Source: Pseudomonadota bacterium
Lineage (GTDB): Bacteria; Myxococcota_A; Bradymonadia; Bradymonadales; GCA-2716585
Direction of reading: 5' to 3'
Assembly (NCBI GenBank): GCA_005804885.1
Contig: SYOX01000243.1
Location: 1 to 48,156 of the forward strand
Length of the DNA stretch: 48,156 nt
Under the pieces are notes generated by a model. It ran no database searches. It had not been told where the DNA came from and saw nothing but the letters and a program-made list of their open reading frames with translations. Every line of letters starts with the position of its first letter. Position 1 is the stretch's first letter. Both the position numbers and the translations under genes were made by a program. This document shows, piece by piece, positions 16,355-23,863 of this stretch.

Positions 16355-16816
16355 TTTATGCTGGCCTGAAGGTCGGTGTTGTGCACAAGGGAGGCCTGAC
16401 ATCGCTTTCAAGCCGCTCGGGGGCGTGTTCCAGGTTCAGCCATCGTGCCGGACAAAGGCGGCATGGTCAACCTGTCTGGGGAGCTCATCGGGGCGGCGAA
16501 CGCCAGCGCAGGAGCTCGCGGTGCTGTCGCCGGAAGCCCTCAACGGGCCAGTCCACAAGCCAGCCCAGCCAGCCGAGGTCCATCAACACAGCGCCCGGGG
16601 CTCCTCGCCGCGGCCCATGATCCCGTCGAGCCTCGAGGCCCGTCGCGCGCCGCAGCCGGCGAGGGATCGCGCGGGTGCGGTTGCCCCTGGATCGGGCGAC
16701 TCGGCTTGCTTTCGAGCCCGCAGCAGGTCATCCTTTCATGTCGGCGCGGTGTGCAGCCGATCCATGAAGATGGAGGGCGCGTCCGCTGCCCATCGAGCGG
16801 GTTGTTGAAAGCATGC
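16355..16816. other. Intergenic region without a convincing gene
   Basis: About 460 bp between divergent genes. Several frames are open only because of the high GC; their translations lack recognisable motifs. I see no RNA gene or clear repeat. Confidence 0.5.
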
Positions 16817-17521
16817 ATGAAATCTGAATTTGCGATTGAGCCATTTCTCGGGATTTGTGAGCCCGTCAGCGCCCTGCTTCACCTCGCAGCGGCCCTCGTC
16901 ATCCTGATGACAGCCCCCATCCTCTTGCGCACGAGCCGCACGCGCCTTCGGGCGGTCTCGATGATGGCCTTCATCGTCGGGGCGACGCTCTTATTTTTAA
17001 TGAGCGGCATCTACCACACCCTCGACCACGGCCCAACCCGGGAGATCGTCCAGCGCCTCGATCACGCCGCGATCTGGGTGCTCATCGTGGGGACCTTCAC
17101 GCCCGTGATGGTGGTGCTCACCCGAGGCCGGATGCGGCGCGTGGTGATCATCTCCGCCTGGACGGTGGCGATGAGCTGCGCGCTGCTCAAGACGCTCTTC
17201 TTCACCCAGATCCCGGAGTGGATCGGGCTGGCCTTCTACATCGGCTTTGCCTGGATGGGGGCGAGCTACTTCGTTCGTATGTTCAGACGCGCGGGCCTCG
17301 TGACCGTGGGCCTGATGCTGGGCGGCGGGGTGAGCTACACGCTGGGGGCGGTGCTTGAGTTCGCCAGAGCCCCGCTGCTCATCCCCAACGTGCTTGGCCC
17401 TCACGAGCTCTTCCACCTGACCATCGTCCTGGGCGTCGTCTTGCACTGGCTCAGCCTCCACACGCTGATGACCCGCACCACCCCCATGGACGTCGCGCTG
17501 GCCGCTGCGCAGCCCGCCTGA
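16817..17521 (+). CDS. Haemolysin III / PAQR-family seven-helix membrane protein
   Basis: A 234-residue integral membrane protein with about seven hydrophobic helices. The three PAQR signatures are present: SGIYHTLDHG near residues 63-72 (Ser and His of a metal site), LDHAAIWVLIVGTFTP at 81-96, and HELFHLTIVLGVVLHW near 200-215 (two His of the metal site). Bacterial members are annotated haemolysin III; the superfamily carries a Zn site and may act as a ceramidase-like hydrolase. The start is the ATG of MKSEFAIEPF; the frame stays open upstream but without natural composition. Confidence 0.88.
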   Translation: MKSEFAIEPFLGICEPVSALLHLAAALVILMTAPILLRTSRTRLRAVSMMAFIVGATLLFLMSGIYHTLDHGPTREIVQRLDHAAIWVLIVGTFTPVMVVLTRGRMRRVVIISAWTVAMSCALLKTLFFTQIPEWIGLAFYIGFAWMGASYFVRMFRRAGLVTVGLMLGGGVSYTLGAVLEFARAPLLIPNVLGPHELFHLTIVLGVVLHWLSLHTLMTRTTPMDVALAAAQPA

Positions 17522-17723
17522 AGGCCTCCTGGCGCGTTTGAAGAGGTGCGCATCCAGGCCCGGGCCGCGAGCGCGGCGCCCCCATCCCCGCGTCAAGCGC
17601 CGAGGTCGGGAGGTTGACGCAGGCCCAGGAGCAGGCTTCCAATGCAAGGTAGCCCGGTGGGGTATGTGAGGATGGGGCGCCTCTTGCGTGTTCGGGGTGC
17701 GCTCTGGCGACACGGAGGAGACG

Positions 17724-18539
17724 ATGTGGCCCTTCTCAGAGCTTCGCCCCCGGATCCCGGCAGGGACATCGCCCGAAGAGGCCCGCGCCACCGGGCTCTT
17801 GCCGCCTGAGGGGTGGTCGCCGCCGCCGAGGGCGCCCATGAGGGACGCGGCCAGGACTCTGGCCGTGGCGCTGCGGATGGCGCCGGAGGGCCTCGGCGGG
17901 CTCATCAGGGCCACGAAGGCCGGCCACGTCGAGCTTGGGGAGCAATATGTGGAGCTTCAGAGCTTCGGGCGCAGAGCGCTGTCGGCGCTGGGCGTCGAGC
18001 TGGAGGTGGTTGGCGCCGATCGGGTCCCAGGTGAGGGCGGGCTCGTCTTCATGTGGAATCAGACGACGCACCTCGATCACCTGCTCTTGCCCGCGGCGCT
18101 GCCCAGGCCGGCCCTCTCCATCTACAACAACGCCGTGGCCAGGACCCCCTTCTACGGGCGCTACATGGCGGCCGTGGGCCACTTCCACGTCGATCGCCAC
18201 GACGAGGCCCAGTGGCGCCAGAGCCTGGCCCGGGCCGCGGAGGCCGTCAAGGCGGGGGCTTGCCTGATCGTCAGCCCCGAGGGGACGCGCTCCTGGGATG
18301 GGCGGCTGCTGGCGATGAAGCGGGGCGCCTTCCTGATGGCGCGGGCCGCCTCAAGGCCCATCGTGTGCGTCACCGTCAGCGGGGGGGTCGCGCGGCTGCC
18401 GCGCGGCGCCGCCGCGGTCAGGCCGGGGCCGCTGCGCGTGCGCTTCGGGGATCCGATCCCCGTGCCGCCCGACGGCGGCCCGCCCGGCCTGCTTGAGCGC
18501 CGCGTGGTCGAGACCTTCGAGGCCGACATGTTGGACTGA
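17724..18539 (+). CDS. PlsC-like 1-acyl-glycerol-phosphate acyltransferase family protein
   Basis: A 271-residue protein. ATG 17724 is chosen because GGAGGAG lies just upstream; a GTG at 17688 would add 12 residues. Block I reads WNQTTHLDHLLLP instead of the usual NHQSxxD: the Asp remains, the expected His position is Gln, and a His lies two residues before Asp. Block III is SPEGTRSWDGRLLAMKRGA near residues 183-201, a very good match to the EGTRS motif. It probably acylates lysophospholipids in the inner membrane. Whether the altered block I is active cannot be told from sequence. Confidence 0.82.
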   Translation: MWPFSELRPRIPAGTSPEEARATGLLPPEGWSPPPRAPMRDAARTLAVALRMAPEGLGGLIRATKAGHVELGEQYVELQSFGRRALSALGVELEVVGADRVPGEGGLVFMWNQTTHLDHLLLPAALPRPALSIYNNAVARTPFYGRYMAAVGHFHVDRHDEAQWRQSLARAAEAVKAGACLIVSPEGTRSWDGRLLAMKRGAFLMARAASRPIVCVTVSGGVARLPRGAAAVRPGPLRVRFGDPIPVPPDGGPPGLLERRVVETFEADMLD

Positions 18540-18550
18540 ATCCTCGCACC

Positions 18551-18836
18551 GCCCCACGCTCCTCGCACCGCCCCTGTCGGGGACGGGCTCGTCGGGTGGG
18601 GCTGGAATCTCAGGGCGGGCTGCGCCCTGTCGGTCGCAGGCCCACGCAAGACCCAGGTCGACACCAGGGGGAGCAAAAACTCCAATCCACAGGCACACTT
18701 CGACGCGGTGATCCGCCCCTGCGATCCTCTGTCGTCCGCCCGCTGGCCTGCGACCGACAGGTCGCAGCCCGCCCTGAGTTTCTAGCCCCACCCGACGAGC
18801 CCGTCCCCGACAGGGGCGGTGCGAGGAGCGTGGGGC
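18551..18836. repeat. Large inverted repeat, 91-bp arms, 3 mismatches
   Basis: The left arm 18551-18641 and right arm 18746-18836 are reverse complements except for three positions, separated by 104 bp. The ends read GCCCCACGCTCCTCGCACCG and its complement. The 104-bp centre has no open frame of note. No transposase is present. Options are a miniature inverted-repeat element or a long cruciform/terminator between the acyltransferase and the ABC operon. Confidence 0.9.
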
Positions 18837-18878
18837 GATCGTCGAGCGTGGGGCGATCGTCGAGCGTGGGGCGCGGGG
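18826..18878 (+). repeat. 18-bp tandem repeat at the edge of the inverted repeat
   Basis: The unit GAGCGTGGGGCGATCGTC occurs at 18826-18843 and 18844-18861 exactly, then a partial third copy (GAGCGTGGGGCG) starts at 18862. The first copy overlaps the outer end of the right inverted arm. Confidence 0.9.
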
Positions 18879-18924
18879 TTCGCCGAGCGAACCTGCGCAG
18901 GAGCAAGCCGCCGGGAGTCCCTGT

Positions 18925-18953
18925 TTGAGTTTCACGAGGAGCGGGGTTAGAAT
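18925..18953 (+). promoter_or_regulatory. Putative sigma-70-type promoter for the DUF3526 ABC operon
   Basis: TTGAGT (18925-18930), a 17-bp spacer and TAGAAT (18948-18953) lie 30 bp upstream of the ATG at 18984. The -10 box matches at five of six positions. Confidence 0.5.
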
Positions 18954-18983
18954 CCCGCGCCGCCGACCACGGGGGGTGAACGG

Positions 18984-19691
18984 ATGGTTCTTCAGGCAGC
19001 TGGCCTGGTCAAGCACTACGGTTCCCATGTTGCGCTCAAGGGTCTGGATCTGGAGGTAGGAGCCGGCGAGGTCTTCTGCCTGCTCGGGGCCAACGGCGCG
19101 GGCAAGACGACGACGATCCAGCTCTTCCTGGGGTTCATCGAGCCGACCGCAGGCAGCGCGAAGATCAAGGGGATGGAGGTCAAGGAGCATCCGCTGGAGA
19201 CCCGGCGGCTGCTGGCCTACATCCCTGAGAACGTGATGCTCTACCCCAACCTGACGGGGCTGGAGAACCTGGACTACTTCACGACTCTGGCGGGGGTCGC
19301 CGACATGGATGAGGGGCGCCTGCGCCAGACCCTCCTGGACGCGGGGCTGCCCCGCGGCGCGGAGGATCGCCCGGTGGGGGCCTACTCCAAGGGCATGCGC
19401 CAGAAGGTGGGGATCGCCATGGCGATGGCCCGGCGCGCCGAGCTGCTCCTGCTCGACGAGCCGACCTCGGGGCTGGACCCGAAGGCCTCCAACGAGTTCT
19501 CGCGCCTGGTCTCGACGCTCAGCGCCCAGGGCGTGGCGGTCCTGATGGCGACCCATGACCTGTTCCGCTCGCGCGAGGTGGGCACCCGGATCGGCATCAT
19601 GAAGCACGGGGAGCTGGTCGCTCGCCTGGGCGCCGACGAGGTGTCGCACACGGATCTGGAGCGGATCTACCTCGAACACATGCACGACTGA
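18984..19691 (+). CDS. ABC transporter ATP-binding protein
   Basis: A 235-residue ATPase subunit. Walker A GANGAGKT at 35-42, signature YSKGMRQ at 134-140 and Walker B LLLLDEP at 154-160, followed by TSGLD and the switch His in MATHD. This is the CcmA/NosF-like exporter group. Start preceded by GGGGGGTGA. Four bases after its stop begins a permease gene, so it energises the two DUF3526-like permeases below. Substrate unknown. Confidence 0.92.
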   Translation: MVLQAAGLVKHYGSHVALKGLDLEVGAGEVFCLLGANGAGKTTTIQLFLGFIEPTAGSAKIKGMEVKEHPLETRRLLAYIPENVMLYPNLTGLENLDYFTTLAGVADMDEGRLRQTLLDAGLPRGAEDRPVGAYSKGMRQKVGIAMAMARRAELLLLDEPTSGLDPKASNEFSRLVSTLSAQGVAVLMATHDLFRSREVGTRIGIMKHGELVARLGADEVSHTDLERIYLEHMHD

Positions 19692-19695
19692 GGAT

Positions 19696-21135
19696 ATGAG
19701 GCCACCTGGACCCATTGGCGCCATCGTTCGCAAGGAGGTGCGCGAGCTGGCTCGCGACGGTCGCCTGCGGGTGCTGGGCGGGATCATCGCGGTGCTGGCC
19801 CTGTCGGCGCTGATCTTTGGCGCGCAGCAGACCTGGCAGGCCCAGCAGGCCCGGCAGCAGGCCGTCGAGCGGGCCGAGGCCGACTGGGAGGGGCAGGGGC
19901 AGCGCAACCCCCACGTCGCGGCCCACTACGGCACCCACGTCTTCGCCCCGACCAGCGCGGCGACGGCCATCGATCCGGGGGTCTCGGCCGCGCTGGGGCG
20001 CTCGGTGCGGATCGAGGCCCACCGGCGCAACCTCGCGGCCCACGCCCGCTCTCAGGACGCCAGCGGCCTGGGGGGGATGGGCGCGTTTTCGATCACGATG
20101 GTGCTGCTGCTGCTGGTCCCGCTGCTGATCATCGCCCTGGGCTATGGGCTGTGGGGTCGGGAGCGGGAGCGCGGGACGCTGCGCCAGCTCGTCAGCACCG
20201 GGGTGGACCTGCGGGCGCTGCTGTGGGGCAAGATGCTGGCCCTGGCGCTGGTCGTGGGGGCGGTGGTCGTCCCCACCGGGGCGGTCATCACCGCGGCGCT
20301 GTGGGCGCTGGGCGGGGGCGACGCGGCCACCCTGGCTCGCCTGGGGCTGCTGACGCTGGGCTACGGCGCCTACTTCCTCATCTTCGCGGGGCTGACCCTC
20401 TACGCCTCGGCCGCCGCCCGCTCGTCGCGCGCCGCCCTGGTGGCCATGATCGGCGTCTGGGGTGTCTTCTGCCTCCTGACCCCGCGGGCCGCCACCGAGG
20501 TCGCCAGCGCCCTGCGCCCCCTCCCCAGCCAGGCGGCCTTCGCCCGCGACGTGGCCCAGAGCCTCGAGCACGGGATCGACGGCACCACCCCCCGCGAGCA
20601 GGCCGTGGGCGCCATCACCAAAGAGCTGATGGTCAACAATGGCTTCGCCACCGCCGGGATCTTTGTCGATGAGGCCGCGCTCAACGGCTTCGAACTCCAG
20701 GCCGAGGCCCGCTGGGAGGACGCCATCTACGACCACCACGTCAAGGCCCTTGAGGACGGCATCGCGGCCCAGGAGCGGGCCGTCGCCTGGGCCGGGGTGC
20801 TCTCACCCTTCGTCGCCATGCGCTCCCTGTCGGCCGGGCTGTGCGGGACCGATTACGCCCACCACCGGCACTTCACCGACCACGCCGAGGCCTGGCGCAA
20901 GCGGCTCATCGGGATGCTCAACGAGGCCTTCGCCAAGAACGCCGGCGCCCAGGGCTGGGACTACCGGGCCGGGGCCGAGCTGTGGAAGCAGGCCCCCCCG
21001 CTGGAGTACACCCCGCCGGGGCCGGGCTTCGCCCTGGAGACACACCTGCCGGCGGTCGCCTCCCTGCTGGGGTGGATGCTGCTGGCCCTGGTGCTGGCGC
21101 TGCGCTCGGCTCGACGCGTGAAGGTGACGGCATGA
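19696..21135 (+). CDS. ABC-2 type permease, DUF3526-like
   Basis: A 479-residue permease. There is one N-terminal helix (about 28-44), then a large extracytoplasmic region. A block of five helices covers about 130-275, containing the coupling segment GRERERGTLRQLVSTGV typical of ABC-2 permeases. A second soluble region of about 180 residues follows, then a last helix near 450-470. This long-loop layout matches DUF3526 permeases. Its stop overlaps the start of the next, related permease (ATGA at 21132). Confidence 0.85.
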   Translation: MRPPGPIGAIVRKEVRELARDGRLRVLGGIIAVLALSALIFGAQQTWQAQQARQQAVERAEADWEGQGQRNPHVAAHYGTHVFAPTSAATAIDPGVSAALGRSVRIEAHRRNLAAHARSQDASGLGGMGAFSITMVLLLLVPLLIIALGYGLWGRERERGTLRQLVSTGVDLRALLWGKMLALALVVGAVVVPTGAVITAALWALGGGDAATLARLGLLTLGYGAYFLIFAGLTLYASAAARSSRAALVAMIGVWGVFCLLTPRAATEVASALRPLPSQAAFARDVAQSLEHGIDGTTPREQAVGAITKELMVNNGFATAGIFVDEAALNGFELQAEARWEDAIYDHHVKALEDGIAAQERAVAWAGVLSPFVAMRSLSAGLCGTDYAHHRHFTDHAEAWRKRLIGMLNEAFAKNAGAQGWDYRAGAELWKQAPPLEYTPPGPGFALETHLPAVASLLGWMLLALVLALRSARRVKVTA

Positions 21136-22553
21136 GCACCTGGAAGACCGTCTTCACCCTGGAGTGGCGGATCCTGCGGCGCGATCGGGCGGCGGTGGGG
21201 ATCCTGGGGATCTTCGCCGTCTTCCTGATCCTCTCAGCTCTGGCCGGGGGGCGACACGCCGACGCCCTGTCCGACGGCCTCGCCGCCTCACAGGCCGCCG
21301 AGCAGGCCCACCTCGAGCGCCTCGGCGACGAGCTTTCGACCCTCATCTCCCAGGGCGCCGACCCCCGCGCCCGCGATCCCCGCGACCCGATGTGGATGGG
21401 ACAGGAGGGCGCCCCTCGGATGGCCATCCTCCCCCCCGCCCCGCTGGCTCCGCTGGCCGTCGGGCAGCGCGACCTCCAGCCCCAGGCCATCCGCGTCTCG
21501 TCGAAGGTCCACCTCGAGGGCGAGTTCAACTCGGAGACCTCCATGTCAGGCCCCGCTCGCCTGACCACGGGGGCCTTCGACCCGGCCTTCCTCTTCGTGA
21601 TCCTCTTCCCGCTGATCGTCATCGCCCTGTCCTACGAGCTGCTCAGCGCCGAGCGGGAGCGCGGGACGCTGGCGATGCTCCTGTCCCAGCCCATCTCTCA
21701 GGGCGCGCTGGTCCTGGGCAAGGCCGGGGCCAGGGCCGTGGCGCTGTGCGCGGTGACGCTGGCCTTTGCCCTCGTGGGGCTGCTGGTGGCCGGGGCTCCC
21801 CTGGGCGCGCCGGGGGCCTGGCTCCACGTCCTGCTCTATGGGCTGGTGCTGGTGGCCTGGGCCATCTTCTGGTTCTCGGCGGCCATCTTCGTCAACTCTC
21901 GCGGGGGCACCTCCGCCCGCAACGCCCTGACGCTGGTCGGGATGTGGCTCACGCTGGTGATCGTGGTTCCAGGGCTGGTCGGGGTTGCGGTGGACCTCCT
22001 CTACCCTCCACCCTCGCGCCTGGAGCAGATCCACGAGGCCCGGGAGGACAACCGCGACCTGGAGCAGAAGCGCACCGCGCTGCTCGGCCGCCACGACGTC
22101 GACCCGGACATGAGCAAGGTCGCCGTCGAGCTGGTCGAGGTCGAAGAGGAGCTGGCCGCCCGGGAGGCGCCCGCCCACGCCGCCGAGCAGGAACACCTCC
22201 AGCGGCGCAGCGCCCTGATCGGGGCGCTGCGCTTCGTCACCCCCGCCCTGCTGGTTCAGCTCGCCCTCGAAGACCTCGCCGGATCGGGCCAGACCCGCCA
22301 CCAACGCTTCGACGAGCAGGTCGACGACTACCACCAGCGCCTGCGGGCCCACCACGTGGCCCTCATCCGCGCCGGGGCGACCATGACCCCCAAGGCGATG
22401 GACGCCACCCCCACCTTCCACTTCCAGGAGGAGCCGCTGGCGGGCCTGCTGGGGCGAGTGCTGACGGGGGTGCTGGGGCTGCTGCTGGCCGCGGCGGCGC
22501 TGCTGGCCATGGCGCGCGCCGGACTGGGCAGGATCGGCCGACTGGCCTCCTGA
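21132..22553 (+). CDS. ABC-2 type permease, DUF3526-like (second subunit)
   Basis: A 473-residue paralogue of the upstream permease with the same order: N-terminal helix (about 20-40), loop, helices from about 155 to 295 with the coupling segment SAERERGTLAMLLSQPI, a charged coiled-coil-like region (EDNRDLEQKRTALL to EEELAAREAP), and a final helix at about 440-465. The ATG overlaps the previous stop. The pair probably forms a heterodimer with the ATPase. Such operons are often found beside TonB-dependent receptors, but none is visible here. Confidence 0.85.
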   Translation: MSTWKTVFTLEWRILRRDRAAVGILGIFAVFLILSALAGGRHADALSDGLAASQAAEQAHLERLGDELSTLISQGADPRARDPRDPMWMGQEGAPRMAILPPAPLAPLAVGQRDLQPQAIRVSSKVHLEGEFNSETSMSGPARLTTGAFDPAFLFVILFPLIVIALSYELLSAERERGTLAMLLSQPISQGALVLGKAGARAVALCAVTLAFALVGLLVAGAPLGAPGAWLHVLLYGLVLVAWAIFWFSAAIFVNSRGGTSARNALTLVGMWLTLVIVVPGLVGVAVDLLYPPPSRLEQIHEAREDNRDLEQKRTALLGRHDVDPDMSKVAVELVEVEEELAAREAPAHAAEQEHLQRRSALIGALRFVTPALLVQLALEDLAGSGQTRHQRFDEQVDDYHQRLRAHHVALIRAGATMTPKAMDATPTFHFQEEPLAGLLGRVLTGVLGLLLAAAALLAMARAGLGRIGRLAS

Positions 22554-22603
22554 TGCCGCGATGACGGGCCGCTCGACGCCTTCGCGCCTTGCTCCAGCGC
22601 GGC

Positions 22604-23287
22604 CTACTGGAACGCGATCAACTCAACATCAAAAACCAGCATCCCCGCCGGGCGGTTGGGCTGGCCCTGATAGGCCAGGTTCTCGGGGATCCAGAAGCGC
22701 CGCTCCTCGCCGATCGACATCAACTGAAGCCCCTCGACCCAGCCGGGAAACACCCGGGTCAGCGGGATGGCCGCAGGCTCGCCGCGGGAGACCGAGCTGT
22801 CAAACGCCTTCCCGTCGGCGGTCCAGCCGGTGTAGTGGACCGTCACGGTGCTGGTCGGCCCCGGCTTGCCCGCCGCCCCGTCTCCGGCGCGGAGCACCTT
22901 CGAGGCCAGCCCGCTGGGCGTCACCTCGGCGTCGGCCGGAGGCGCCGCCACATCGGGCGGAGCCTGGGGCATGGGGGCCATCTCGGGGACACCCACGCTC
23001 TTCGTCGCGCCGATCTCCTGCATCACCTGGGCGTAGGAGGCCACCCCGCCGCCAACCCGGTGACAGTGGTTCCGGTGGCAATTGACGAAGCCCGGCGGGG
23101 GGTTGCGGGGATCAAAGACGATCTCCTTCTTCTCCGGCTCAGGGGGAGGGGTCGGCGCCTTGACCTCGATCTTGGGGGCCTCCTGCACGGGGGCTGGCGC
23201 CTCGGCCTTGTTCTGAAGACAACCGGCCAGCACCAGCGACGCCAGCGAGATCACGGCCCACCCGAAAACTGAACTGCGATTCAACAC
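22604..23287 (-). CDS. FKBP-type peptidyl-prolyl isomerase lipoprotein
   Basis: A 227-residue lipoprotein. GTG 23287 is the start because GGAGGAGGAGG lies directly upstream and the signal then runs to the lipobox SLVLAGC (Cys23). A Pro/Glu-rich linker follows, then a short Cys/His cluster NCHRNHCHRVGGG with Cys70, Cys75 and His76. The C-terminal 100 residues are an FKBP domain: VTVHYTGWTADGKAFDSS, IPLTRVFPGWVEGLQLM, GEERRFWIPENLAYQ, LVFDVELIAF. It would speed folding of exported proteins in the periplasm. The Cys/His cluster is unusual and forms a CX4CH. Convergent with the ABC permease gene. Confidence 0.9.
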   Translation of the reverse strand: MLNRSSVFGWAVISLASLVLAGCLQNKAEAPAPVQEAPKIEVKAPTPPPEPEKKEIVFDPRNPPPGFVNCHRNHCHRVGGGVASYAQVMQEIGATKSVGVPEMAPMPQAPPDVAAPPADAEVTPSGLASKVLRAGDGAAGKPGPTSTVTVHYTGWTADGKAFDSSVSRGEPAAIPLTRVFPGWVEGLQLMSIGEERRFWIPENLAYQGQPNRPAGMLVFDVELIAFQ

Positions 23288-23661
23288 GCCTCCTCCTCCT
23301 TGTGTGAAGCGTCCACGAACCCCACGCCAATACCATTGCGGGACCGCGCGGCTCAACATTTCCACACAGGTGGGTGACGCCCTCGTCGGTCAGCCCGTCG
23401 CGGCCGTCGTCGAGGGTGTCGCAGACCTCAGGGCGAGGCGTGGCGGTGGGCCGACGCTCAAAGCTCCCCTGACGCAGGGGGGCGGTGCCCATTTCATCAA
23501 GGAAGACAGAGCCTTGGGGTCCACGAAGAAGGGCAGCGGATGATCCGCTGCCCTTCTTCGTGTCCTGCCGATTCGAAGTCCTGAGGGGAAGTCCCAAGGG
23601 GAGGGTGCCCAGGCGGGACACTCCGGGACTGGTCAGGGCTTGTCGATCTTGATGGTTGTGA
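23288..23661. other. Intergenic region between the FKBP gene and tRNA-Glu
   Basis: About 370 bp with no credible gene. It holds a 19-bp perfect stem-loop at 23522-23562, listed separately, and the promoter of the FKBP gene must lie here. Confidence 0.5.
23522..23562. terminator. Perfect 19-bp stem-loop, possible terminator of tRNA-Glu
   Basis: CACGAAGAAGGGCAGCGGA at 23522-23540 pairs perfectly with its complement at 23544-23562 across a 3-base loop. It lies 100 bp downstream of the tRNA on its strand and ahead of the FKBP gene. No strong T-run follows on either strand, so the terminator role is tentative. Confidence 0.5.
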
Positions 23662-23736
<75 letters not shown>

Positions 23737-23763
23737 TTTTTGCCCTTTGAGGGCCGAAGACTT

Positions 23764-23792
23764 CTTCTAAGGGCTCCGCGCTGGGCTGTCAA
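23764..23792 (-). promoter_or_regulatory. Putative promoter of tRNA-Glu
   Basis: On the minus strand a perfect TTGACA (23787-23792), a 17-bp spacer and TAGAAG (23764-23769) precede the tRNA 5' end by 27 bp. Confidence 0.6.
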
Positions 23793-23863
23793 TCTCCTTC
23801 TCCCCGAATCGAGCTGCGGCGCGTGGCCCGGAACATACCCGCGCCGCGCAGAGAACCCCGAGG

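Noticed and set aside
16445..16816. Upstream extension of the haemolysin III frame
   Set aside because: Ser/Arg/Pro-rich with no similarity to the family; the usual family length starts at the ATG at 16817.
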